From: Triparma columacea | Lineage: Eukaryota; Sar; Bolidophyceae; Parmales; Triparmaceae | Direction of reading: 5' to 3' | Length of the DNA: 36,333 nucleotides | NCBI GenBank assembly: GCA_030267965.1 | Contig: BRYA01000365.1 | Coordinates: 1 to 36,333 of the forward strand | Part shown: positions 20,511-30,152 of the stretch, piece after piece | Layout of the letters: each line of letters starts with the position of its first letter | Numbering within the stretch: the stretch's first letter is position 1 | The notes under the pieces: model-generated | Database searches by the model: none | What the model saw: the letters and a program-made list of their open reading frames with translations, nothing else | What the model was told of the DNA's origin: nothing | Made by a program: the position numbers and the translations under genes

Positions 20511-21488
20511 ATGCGCCATTCTAGACTAGAGGTCCTACTCCTCATTCTGTTCTACGTTACTCGCGCAAATGCCTTTTCTGGAAGTGTTGTTGGCAGTTCC
20601 CTTCGACGAACGAGGCTGCACAGCAAGAAGGACGACGTAACTAAGAAGATCGAGGACCTGATGAAGAAGACGAAGTTCGTTGACTCAGACTACAAGTTCG
20701 GCGACCTGAGCAAGAAAACACTTTCGTCGACCTTTGCGGCGTTGGACCAGAATGGCGACGGGGTAGTCGATGCGGGGGAGATTGCGGACGCTGCGAAGTC
20801 GACGATCGAGGCAGCCGCCAAAGCGACTAGAATCGTGGACGAGGACTACGAGTTTGGGGACATCACGAAGAAGGCGACCGAGATGGCGACGAACACTGCG
20901 GAGAAGACGGTGAAGACGATAACAGGGGATGAAGGGTACAAGTTCGGGGACTACACGCAGAAGTTTCTTACTGACGGTGACAAGGCCCTGAAGGAGCTGC
21001 GCGAGGAGGCGTTCAACCAGATCCCAAAGCAGGTGTGGAGTGACATGCTCGGGGACCTGACGGAACAGCAGAGGGAGGCCGTAGCAATTTCCTTGATCCA
21101 GCTAGCCGCCACGGCAGTCCTCGCATTCAACCTGGCTATGAATTTCGTAACCTCGATTACGTGGATGAGGGCGTGGAAGGTCGTCGCCTCGACTACCAAA
21201 GTTTCGCCATGGCTCCAATGGTCGAAGCTACTCCAAGCCCGCACCTCCGTCGAGGCTATCATCAGCCCCATCGCTCTCCCCTTGGCAGCAGCATTCACGC
21301 TCTTCCTCCTGATACCTTACAAAGACTTCGTTGAGAGTTTGGAGAAGCGCCTGCCGTTGAAACGCCGCTTCCCGGTCGTCAACCGTATGCTTGCCATCGT
21401 CGTAAGCTGTCTGACAGTGAATATTGCGGCTGTGGGATCAGCGACAAGCGCTGTGTTCTGGGTACTGAACCGAATATACGTTGTCTAA
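20511..21488 (+). CDS. Predicted plastid-targeted EF-hand membrane protein with three Y-x-F-G-D repeats
   Basis: Single exon, 325 aa. A signal peptide (EVLLLILFYVTRANA) is followed by Phe22 (ANA/FSG), the Ala/Phe junction of bipartite plastid presequences in secondary red-plastid algae, then a basic transit-like stretch (SLRRTRLHSKK). The mature part has three near-repeats: VDSDYKFGDLSKKT (58-70), VDEDYEFGDITKKA (109-122) and GDEGYKFGDYTQKF (139-152). Between the first two is one canonical EF-hand loop, DQNGDGVVDAGE (79-90). The C-terminal half has three hydrophobic segments (about 190-215, 248-270, 293-318), so it is likely an integral membrane protein sensing Ca2+. The biochemical function is unknown. 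TAA is followed at once by ATAAATAAA, a possible polyadenylation signal. Confidence 0.82.
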   Translation: MRHSRLEVLLLILFYVTRANAFSGSVVGSSLRRTRLHSKKDDVTKKIEDLMKKTKFVDSDYKFGDLSKKTLSSTFAALDQNGDGVVDAGEIADAAKSTIEAAAKATRIVDEDYEFGDITKKATEMATNTAEKTVKTITGDEGYKFGDYTQKFLTDGDKALKELREEAFNQIPKQVWSDMLGDLTEQQREAVAISLIQLAATAVLAFNLAMNFVTSITWMRAWKVVASTTKVSPWLQWSKLLQARTSVEAIISPIALPLAAAFTLFLLIPYKDFVESLEKRLPLKRRFPVVNRMLAIVVSCLTVNIAAVGSATSAVFWVLNRIYVV

Positions 21489-21606
21489 ATAAATAAATGC
21501 TAGGGGTGGGGACGGGAGTTACTAATATACATAGGAATCGTGGATTAATTAATGTTGTAAAATGATATGTGCAGCAATATAAAAAACTTTCGTTTTGCAT
21601 GAAACT

Positions 21607-23441
21607 TTACTTTGACATTGACAAAATGTAAATACAACCTCCAATATCCTCCCCTTGCTCCTTTCTAACAACGATGTCTTCGGCATGTTCGACCTCAAAC
21701 GAAAACTTCTCGGCGAGACTCAAAACGTATGCCTTGCTCTGCCCGTAACGGCCAGATGGGAGAAGCAAGTAACCGTCCTTTGTGTCATCTGGCACTAGTT
21801 CAACTGAAAAAACTAAATACCCGCCGTCCTTCAGAACCCTCGCAGACTCCTTCAAGGAGGTATCGATGTCGCCCATATATATGTACGTGTCGGCAGAGAC
21901 AATCACGTCGGCCGAGGAATCGCCTTGAGCTTTGAGGAAGTCGTCACAGTCTGCAAGGGCAACGGAGGTGTAGCAGTTCTTGGCATTTGCAAGCTGCGAC
22001 GTGGACAGGGTGGAGGAGTCATTAGTGTGAATTTCGTCGCCGCTGCGCTCCTCCTCGCTCACCTTGACCATCTCCTTGCTCAGGTCGACTCCGAAAAGGG
22101 ATCCACGGGGGGCATTGTCGTAGTCGTACATGTCGATAATCTCGGTTGCGTCTTGGGGGTGGCAGAAGGGGAGGTCAGAGAGATGAAGGAAGGCCGGTGA
22201 ACCCATTATTGTCTACTGCTGTGCGTGGGGTCTCGCTCACCTATATTTTCCTTCATTACCTTTGCCTCGCCCAAAAGCCTCTCAACTAACTTCTCGTTTT
22301 CGAGTCTCGCAGAAACGAAGTCTTCGTCCTTCCCGTCTGGGTCAGCCTCCAGAAGTTCCCCAATCGAATTTTGCAAGTGCTTGATCTTTATGGATATGTC
22401 CCTATAGTCGGCCGAGAGGCAGGAAAATGTCAGAGACTTCTCGCGAATGAGAGGTACAAGCAGCTGTGGTCGGGAGGAGCGAAATGATAAGCAAGGAGGG
22501 TAAGAGTTGAGCGATGAACAGCCGTGCAGTGTGAATGCAGCGAGCGTGTGGCCCATTCTCACCTCGCCAACCAAACCAGTACCGCAGCCCAGATCAATTA
22601 TGCACGGATTGCTAACTATGGAGACCCTATCTTGCACCAGAGATGAAACCCTCTTCGGTATGTCGTATCCCAAACCCTTGAGTCTACTCTCAAAAACGGG
22701 GGCGAGCTTGTCGAAAACGCAAGAAACGTAAGTCGAGGAAGCTTTTTTTGTGCTCTCGCCCTACGAAGGAGGGAGGAGAGAAGCGACTGTGAGTGTTTGG
22801 TTTATTTTATAGTCGTCGCTTCTCTCCTACTGTCTTCTCTCCTTGCTTCTCCCTCCTGCTTCTCTCCTCTGTCTTCTCTCCTTGCTTCCAAACCCTTCTT
22901 CCTTACTTCTCACCTGCTTCGTCAAGATTGCAAGGAGGTGGGCACAACGGGCCAAACCCTCCCCAGTCAACGACGATAAAAGATCCGTCAGCTCCTTAAT
23001 GCACTGCGTCGGGTAAGATACCGCAAAGATTGAAGTAAATAGGTACCAACAAGTGGAGTCTGCGGAGTCAATGTTCTGCAGATGCTCTCGAGCGAACGGA
23101 ATCGCAAGCTCGCCGGAGGCAGGAAGGACAGACGGGAGAAGTGCGGCGATGTTGAAAGCCGTGTTGGTTGTCGGAGATGATGACTTCTCATCCCGCTCTG
23201 CGACAAAGATCACGAGGAGGAGGCAGAGAGACTTAAGGTCAATAGAATCGGACGTGACAGCCTGTTCACGCAGCTTATTAATGGAAGTAACAGGAAGGGA
23301 AGACTGTTCGAAGGATTTAATGCTTGTGGGCTCTAATTGGGCATGTCGACCCAAGACCCCTCGAGAGGTAGTGGAAATTTCGCTGGTTGAGGATGAGATC
23401 TCGGAGATTGCGAGAACAATTTGGTTTTCAAAGTCAGCCAT
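21607..23441 (-). CDS. SAM-dependent methyltransferase with helical N-terminal domain (COG4976-like)
   Basis: Predicted exons 23441-22914, 22760-22563, 22463-22241, 22151-21607; 497 aa; phases 0,0,1. The N-terminal ~175 residues are helical and TPR-like without a clear motif. Then SSTYVSCVFDKLAPVFESRL and LGYDIPKRV match the segment preceding the catalytic domain in the TPR-containing predicted methyltransferases. SAM motif I is CIIDLGCGTGLVGE; GSLFGVDLSKEMV is the acidic-loop strand; ADVIVSADTYIYMGD and LKDGGYLVFSVE are motifs II/III. An insertion of about 75 mostly helical, charged residues separates motif I from the next strand. The substrate is unknown. Intron 2 (22464-22562) is 99 nt, in frame and stop-free, so retention is possible. 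Confidence 0.78.
22774..22828. repeat. 14-bp inverted repeat inside methyltransferase intron 1
   Basis: AGGAGAGAAGCGAC (22774-22787) and its exact reverse complement GTCGCTTCTCTCCT (22815-22828) sit in the intron 22761-22913. The rest of the intron has direct copies of TGTCTTCTCTCCTTGCTTC at about 22831 and 22870. Confidence 0.85.
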
Positions 23442-23938
23442 GGAGCGCAGAAATGCTTCGAACTTACAAAAAATGCTGAGAGAATCACACTTCTCAAATT
23501 TTATAGTGATAATTTCTTCTAACTTTCTTCATCAATTATATCGAAATCATTACATCACAATTTAACGCCTTCACGCCTCTAGAAACAAATCAAATTGAAA
23601 TTGAGAAATGTGCTAATTATGTGTCAAGTATATAAATAAAGTATTAAAACCTTTTTATAATTGATTAAAATATATGTGTAAAAAGTTTAAAGTCATAAAA
23701 ATAAATTTTGAAAATATTATATATATACTAGAAATATTTCGTGGTGTTTATTTTATTTGAATATTCATTATGAGTCTTGATAATCACATTAAATGATATT
23801 GAAATAATTTGACATGCATTGGGATTATTCTTTATGCAGATTTTTTGCAATTTTTTTTTGCAAAACCTTGTCAGCCGTTTGGGTGTTTGTATCGCTCTTA
23901 AGGTTTCCGGACACATCGAGGCGCTATTTTGACGAGGG
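23442..23938. promoter_or_regulatory. AT-rich divergent promoter (methyltransferase / LarE-like gene)
   Basis: About 500 bases, strongly AT-rich from about 23560 to 23880 (TATAAATAAAG, ATATTATATATATAC), the most AT-rich stretch in the window. No coding potential is evident. It separates two divergent genes and presumably carries both promoters. Confidence 0.6.
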
Positions 23939-25161
23939 ATGTCGAGATTCTCTCGATTAGTATCTTCCCAGCGTGGATTTGCTGTCACATTTGTCAGAAA
24001 CCTCCCAGGGCAGTGCCGACTCATGAGCTTGTCTCCAGATTCTGGCGCAACCGCAACCCAAATAGATAGAATAGTTGAGCAAATACGAGTAGATAACCCT
24101 ACGCAGCACCACATAGTGGCATTCTCGGGCGGTGTAGATAGTTCATTAGCACTGGCCCTGACCAATCTGGCGTTCCCACAGACAACAAAGGCTGTAATAG
24201 GTTTATCGGCCGCTCTGCCCGCTACGCAGCTGGAGCTTGCGCGCAAGGTTGCTTCAACAGTGGGTGTCTCGTTGACTGAGCAGCAGACTAATGAAGGGGA
24301 GAATGAGGATGTGAGTTGTTTGTGCGTGTATTGCTCCCCTGGCTTTACCTCCGTCATCGTTATCTTACCCGCACCCCACGAACGCACATACAGTACATCG
24401 CTAACGCTGGGATGTCCTGCTACCACTGCAAGACTGCACTCTATACCGCTCTCTCATCTGTTCTCCATCACGTGGACGCCCACACTACTGGGACCCTTAC
24501 GCTGTACAACGGGACCAATTTAGATGATCTCTCGGATCCTACTCGCGTTGGTTTGCTAGCTGCGTCGAAATTCAACGTCTACTCCCCCCTTTCGAAACTT
24601 CCGAAGGTGGAGGTTCGAAAACTTGCTAAGCACTTGGGGCTTCCTAACCACAATTACGCGGCGTCTCCCTGCCTGCGCTCGCGCCTGGCCTTTGGTGTGG
24701 AGGCCACGTCTGATCACCTTCGCAAGATAGAGACAGGTAAGAACGGTAATGTTGTGCTCACCGCAACTCCTTCTCACCACAGACTCTTAACTCAACCCTT
24801 TTCAATGATTCACTACGCTCGTCGCCGCTACCAACACAGGGGAAGAATTCATCCGCTCTGTCCTTTCCCTGCCCGTCGAGACTGACATGAGGCTACGAAT
24901 GTTGGCTGGGAGGAAGGCCATGATAGAGTTGGGCGCTTCCTCAACTAATCTTGAGGAGAGCAGAGAGAAGGTAAGAAGAAGCAAAAATGGCAAAGAATAC
25001 GACGACGACGCCACTAACGCAACTATACCCCCCTTCGCTCGCCGCAGCTCAAACAGGCAGGCGTAGATTCCCTGCTCATTGACGAGTTGCAGTTCAAGGC
25101 TTGGGACATGCGTCCATTCAAGAGTGGATCAGAAGCAAAGGTTATCGAGCTCAAGTTGTAA
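23939..25161 (+). CDS. LarE-like ATP-dependent sulfur transferase (PP-loop), predicted mitochondrial
   Basis: Predicted exons 23939-24310, 24394-24736, 24840-24970, 25048-25161; 319 aa; phases 0,1,0. The N-terminal ~30 residues are Arg/Ser-rich and lack acids, like a mitochondrial presequence. HIVAFSGGVDSSLALAL (58-74) is the PP-loop that adenylates the substrate. AGMSCYHCK, NGTNLDDLSDPTRVG, SPLSKLPKVEVRKLAKHLGLP and SPCLRSRLAFG follow the order of LarE, including the cysteine (Cys217) equivalent to the one LarE sacrifices as sulfur donor. In bacteria LarE makes the nickel-pincer nucleotide with LarB and LarC, for lactate racemase and relatives. Whether this alga makes that cofactor is unknown; no LarB or LarC lies here. 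The stop is 57 bases from the convergent synergin gene. Confidence 0.83.
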
Positions 25162-25218
25162 AAGTAGAAGTAGAATAATAGACCCAATGGATTCATTTTT
25201 GATGCCAAAATTGTTGAC

Positions 25219-28200
25219 CTAGTTAGGCTGCTGCAAGGATACCCTGTTTGTCCACAAATTGGCGACGCAGGCAAAGTACTTCCCCCCCTGCCACTCTACT
25301 GTGCTCATGACGCCCTCCCCCATCCCCCCCGCCTTAATCCCGAGAGGCAGCAGCGTAATTTTACAGAAGCTTTCCCCCTCCCCTCCCTCAACTCCCAACT
25401 CCTTAAACTTCTCCACCTCTCCCCCACCTCCTATACTGTTGAAAAATTCCTCCAGCTCCCTCCCCACCTCCGCCCCCTCCACAACCCCGACTCCACCCTT
25501 TCCGAATCGCATTACATCCACGGTGCTCCAAATCATTTTGCAAACTCTCCCATACTCCACCAAACCGCGTTTCCAGTCCTTCCACTTCTTGCTCTCCAAC
25601 ACTTCAAAGTCTCCGATCCCTTCCGCCTCCGAAATGAGCACCTTTGCCACCCTGACTTCCTCCATGACAACCTTAAGCAAGTCCCTCCACGATCCCACAA
25701 GTCCGTTCCCTCCCCTCCTCACCTCCTTCCTCACCCAGATCCCCCTCTTGGCCTCCCGCTGTAACCTCCCGGCCTCCTTCGGATCCCTTTGGAATGTCTG
25801 AGCGAGATTCCCGTATCGCGACTCGAAGCATGCAATAATCTGCTCCACCCCCTCTCCCAGGTCCACCCCCTCCACGGGTTCCAGGTTCTTCAGGATCTCC
25901 TTCAAGCTGCCAATGGTTTCACATTTCTTGCCAATCACAGCCTCCCTCCAGCTCTCTACATCCTTCTCGCTAGGCAAACTTTCCTTCAATTCCTTTATTT
26001 TATTCTTGAACATCATGGCAGACTCAAAGTCATCCTCCATGGCAGCCTCTCGCTTCTTCGTTTCTAGCTCAGCAATACTCTCCTTTGACGAGTCGAGCAG
26101 CAAGGCGCTAGATGCAAATTCGTATAACTCGCACTTGGTAAGTATCGGGACCAGGTCCTTTACTTCGCAAGACTTCACAAATCCCACGTCAACACCATTA
26201 TCTTTCCCCTTGTCAAATGGTGTCGACGACAATGGTGGCACGACGATGGCTTCTGGTGTCGGAGACCCCAGAAAGCTGAACGGGTCATCATCAACCACCT
26301 CCTCCTTCAACTCCTTCTTAACCTCCTCCTCCTTTACAGCTTCCTCCTCCCTGTCTTCATCGGCACTCAATCTAGCTGGCGAAGGCGACCTTGCAACCGG
26401 CGGTGGTGGAGGAGGGGCGCTCGTGGGAATGTTAAGTGGAGGCGTACTGATTAGCATATCAATATCGATGCCGCCCTCCTTCTCCGGCGTGACAAGGCCC
26501 ATCTCTAACGCGGTCGACGCCATAGAGTCGCGCACAGGGGTTGAGACTGTCGTGGATGTTACAGGAGCTGCGTTAAAATCGCCAAACTCGCCAAATTCTT
26601 CATCATCATCGACAGGAGGAGTGGGAGGCGGGGGTGCAGCTGGGGCAGGGGCTGGGGCAGGCACAGGCACGTCAGTCGCCGCCGTAAAATCTGAGAAATC
26701 TCCAAATTCATCGTCCTCGGCTGGATCCAGGGTTGGGTTGGGAGCAGGCGCAGCAGCAGGCGTAGGGGCAGAGCCAAAATCCCCGAAGTCGTCAGATGGT
26801 GGTATCGAAGGTACCTGAGGAGCTGCAGCGGCAGGGGCAGCGGCAGGAGCTACAGAGCCAAAGTCTCCGAAGTCAGATATATCAACGGATGGGACTGGAG
26901 GAGGCACGGAGGCAGGGATGGCCGCACCAAAATCTCCAAACTCTTCCTCTGAGGTGCTGCTGACTGCAGTTATCCCGCCCAGACCCCCACCCAGATTGAC
27001 TTCTGGAACTTCTGGTGGAGGTGAGGCCGCCGTAGCAAAATCTCCAAATTCAAATCCAGCGCTTTCAATGGCGGTGCCTTCGACAGAAGGAAGCGAAGTT
27101 GGGACGGCTGGCGCAGCGGAAGTTGGCATTGCAGCTACACCAGGAGTTGCAGCGGGCGACGTACCGGACGCAACGGGAGTCTCATGGTCTTCAAAGTCTT
27201 GGGAATGAGGAGCGAAGCGATCAAGGGCATACGTCATCAGGTGCGGTGAGTATAGGGCGTGTTCAGTCAAGCCCGACCCCCCATGTCCTCTCACCTCCGA
27301 AGTCCTCATTTTCCACCGCAAGATCGGCCTCGGCAAGGGCGTCAAAAACGCTCAGCTTGTTATTTGTATTTTCGGCCATAGGAGGCGGCATCATCATTGC
27401 CGGCTTAAAAGAAGATGGGCCCGCCTCCGGGGAGGCCTTAGGACTCGACTCCTTCAAATCTTTAATTGAGGGCTGAGGAGCGCTCTCAAGTGAGAAGGTA
27501 TTGGCATCGAAGGACAGCGAGGAGTTGTTATCTCCACGCTCGTTATTCGGCGGGCTCATAGGCTCCTCGATTGTGTCGATTGCGACGTCAGGCTCAATCT
27601 CGGTGATGGTGGACGACTTGGCGATCTCAGTGATAGCAGGCTGAACCTGGGGAGTGGGCACTACCTCTGTAGCACCTCCAAATTCTCCGAAGGAGTCCTC
27701 TTCAACAGGGACGGTGACGGGCGCTAATGGCTCCGGCGGCCGCTCCGGGCTAGGCATGAGGGAGATAGCGTCGAGTGGGTCAACAGCTTGAGCAGGGGCT
27801 GGAGCTGGAGCTGGGGCTGGGGCTGGGGCTGGGGCTAAAGCTTGAGCGGAAGCCATAGGGATAGGAGCAGGCACGGGAGTAGGGATAGGAATGGGGGCAG
27901 GAGGCGGCGCATTGGCAGACCCAAAGTCTCCGAACTGTGATGAGCGGGATAATACGTGAGAATTATTATGGCGGTGGACGAGGATACATCTTGTACAGAA
28001 GCGTTCTCTCGTAAGTTCACCCTCACCAGCGCTGGTGTTATCAACTCATCGCTTGCCTCCTCAACCATTCCAACCATTCTCACCTCATCATTATCCTCAA
28101 CAACAGGGGCTGGAGCTGGAGCAGCAACACTGAAGTCGCCAAAATCCTCCTCCTCAGGTGGTTGCGGTGTAGGGATGGTGACAGACTGTACGGGGGTAGG

Positions 28201-28855
28201 CTGCAAGGGTTGCACAGGACCAGGAGTAGGCTGGACAGGTTGCATGGTTTGGACAGGTTGCATGGTTTGCGCAGGTTGGCCTGCCTGACTCTGCTGCAGC
28301 TGCGGTTGCTGCTGCATCACCGGCTCTTGAGGAGCCCCTCCAAGGTCCTTGAAAAAAGGAAGAGGTAGCGCCACCGTCATGAAACTTTGCATCACCTGGA
28401 AGTTTACTGCCACGGGGATCCCCGATTTCATTTGATATTGTCCTATAAAGAGAGAGAGAGAGGGAGAGAGAAAATGAAGGCGCATGTGGTGGGGAAACAG
28501 GAAAAATAGTTAGCAAAGGAAGGGGAGAAATTGGCGGCAACTGACCACCACAACAACAAGCAGAGCACCCTATCCAAACCGGCTGCTCACCTATAGCCAC
28601 AAAACGAAGAAGAGTGTAAAATTGGGCGCGAACTCGCAGGACTCCCACGTGTTGCGGGTCAACCATAGTCCAAACTGACTTTAGTACCGGCCGAGGAAGC
28701 CCAGAGGTGGTCAGAAATGGGACTGCGTCTCTGCCCTGCACCTCGATCATATTGGATTGAGGGTTCCGGTTTTGAGCAACTGATCCAAACCCGACGGCGA
28801 GGATTCTATCGTAGCCCATTCTTTCATGAGGGTTAGGTGGGAAGTAAAACGACAT
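25219..28855 (-). CDS. Gamma-synergin-like EH-domain clathrin-adaptor accessory protein with FGDF repeats
   Basis: Predicted exons 28855-28591, 28442-28084, 27934-27295, 27197-25219; 1080 aa; phases 1,0,1. The N-terminus is an EH/EF-hand-like domain (GRDAVPFLTTSGLPRPVLK, VWTMVDPQHVGVL, FYTLLRFVAIGQ). A long Pro/Ala/Gln-rich disordered region follows with about ten acidic F-G-[DE]-F motifs (EEDFGDFS, DEFGDFGS, SFGEFGG, EDFGDFED, FEFGDFA, EEFGDFGA, SDFGDFGS and others), the type of motif that binds AP-1 gamma and GGA ear domains. The C-terminal ~400 residues are helical (coiled-coil KRE/KNKIKELKESL) with a folded end holding CKITLLPLG and ECQ-like strands, similar in order to synergin. Likely role: trans-Golgi/endosome clathrin trafficking. 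Introns 2 and 3 each fall inside an FGDF motif. Confidence 0.82.
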
Positions 28856-29467
28856 CGGGGCTAAGTGATGGACAGGTTCAGGAGGGTTAGTGTGGTGTGA
28901 TTGACAAAGAACAAGGGAGAGGGATTAAGACTGGGGAGAAATCCACGAATACTCGACCTCGATTGAAGGGGAAATAACTTGGTTCCTTGACGTGAATAGG
29001 AAACTAAAATCAAACATAGGACTAACTACAACTGGTTGAAGCCTTAACAAGGGTTATCATTGTCATTGTTGTCCACCTTACCTTTTTTGATAAGATTTAT
29101 TTATTGCTCCTCCTTGCTCCTCCTAATTTGTTCGGACTTTGAGTAATGAATGAATGATTTCTGATGGTGCCTTGATGCGGCACGGGTACCCCGACTATCT
29201 TGTCACACTAGGAAGACGAGAGAGGGAAATTAAAAAATGAACTACGACCCACATTGAATATATTGGATTTCACTAAAACTTTCACGAAAAGAAGTGCAAC
29301 AAACTGTTCCATATTTAAGTACCGTGAGAGAGGCAATTCGAATCAATACCGATTCAAGAAACTCCGACATATATCCGCTCTCCATTTTTAACCAACAAAG
29401 ACCGTCGAGACATAACAAAAATATCCCTCGCCCTCGCAGAGGTTGCAGACCTGACAATGGGCCACTG
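28856..29467. other. Divergent region between synergin-like and Mpv17 genes, with a probable 5' UTR intron
   Basis: Both promoters lie here. For the plus-strand Mpv17 gene, ACC/GTGAGAGAGG at 29324 and CCTCGCCCTCGCAG ending at 29439 would make a 116-nt intron in the 5' UTR, with the acceptor style seen elsewhere. The frame is open upstream of the ATG to a GTG at 29294 but lacks an ATG. I see nothing else. Confidence 0.5.
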
Positions 29468-30028
29468 ATGAGTGTTTTCAAGCGCTTCCCCCTCTTCACC
29501 GCGGTGACTGCTGCAGGTTTAAAGGGCTGTTGTGTAGATCTTGTGGTCCAAAACCAGGTGCATGATCGAATCTCTTGGAATTCAATCGACAAACGAAGGC
29601 TGGCCTTTTTTACCTCTTTTGGTCTGGTCTATGTTGGAGCAGGGCAATACTATCTCTTCAACCGACTATTTCCAGCTGTCGCAAGCTCGCTGACAGCAGG
29701 CGTTACGGCCCAGACAATGGTGATGACTGGGCTGGATTCACTCATACACATTCCCTTCTTTTACCTCCCCACCTTCTACTCCGTTCGCGAAGTCTTCTAC
29801 AAGTACAAGCGTGACAATTCCTCCTTCTATCAATTAATCTCGTCAGGCCTTGCTACCTGGAAAAACAATTTGGTGCAGGATTTCACGATGCAGGCGACGA
29901 TTTTCATCCCTGTCCAATTTTTCAATTTTCGCTACAACCCCCCCCACCTCCGGGTACCTTTCATTGCAGCTGCTGGGGTTGTATGGGTTGCAGTACTTAG
30001 CGTTGTACGAGGAAAGGAGGGAAGTTGA
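29468..30028 (+). CDS. Mpv17/PMP22 family membrane protein
   Basis: Coding part is a single exon, 186 aa, the usual size for this family. Start: the ATG at 29468, after CCACTG. Family features in order: an early membrane segment with TAAGLKGCCVDLVVQ, corresponding to 'G.l...gD...Q'; DKRRLAFFTSFGLVYVGAGQYYLF, corresponding to 'D..R..R....G....GP..H.WY'; ALA-type helix AGVTAQTMVMTGLDSLIHIPFFY; and the signature C-terminus IPVQFFNFRYNPPHLRVPFI followed by VWVAVLSVV. Members sit in mitochondrial or peroxisomal inner membranes, some as channels, and the alga's compartment cannot be told. It is convergent with the creatinase gene, 124 bases between stops. Confidence 0.84.
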   Translation: MSVFKRFPLFTAVTAAGLKGCCVDLVVQNQVHDRISWNSIDKRRLAFFTSFGLVYVGAGQYYLFNRLFPAVASSLTAGVTAQTMVMTGLDSLIHIPFFYLPTFYSVREVFYKYKRDNSSFYQLISSGLATWKNNLVQDFTMQATIFIPVQFFNFRYNPPHLRVPFIAAAGVVWVAVLSVVRGKEGS

Positions 30029-30111
30029 GTTGATGACGTTATTTTTATTTTCCAAATTTAATTTGTTAAAGTCTCCCGTTTCGCATTTCAACTACCTACG
30101 GGTCAACGTTG

Positions 30112-30142
30112 TCCCCCCCCCCCCCACCTCCCCCCCCCCCAC
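30112..30142. repeat. Double poly-C tract between convergent stops
   Basis: Runs of 13 and 11 C (interrupted by ACCT) between the Mpv17 and creatinase stops. On the minus strand these are G runs that could form a quadruplex, downstream of the creatinase stop. Confidence 0.8.
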
Positions 30143-30152
30143 ATCCTCTCCA

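Noticed and set aside
25259..27476. Long plus-strand frames opposite the synergin-like gene
   Set aside because: They mirror the Pro/Ala/Asp-rich coding strand and give Ser/Pro low-complexity products.
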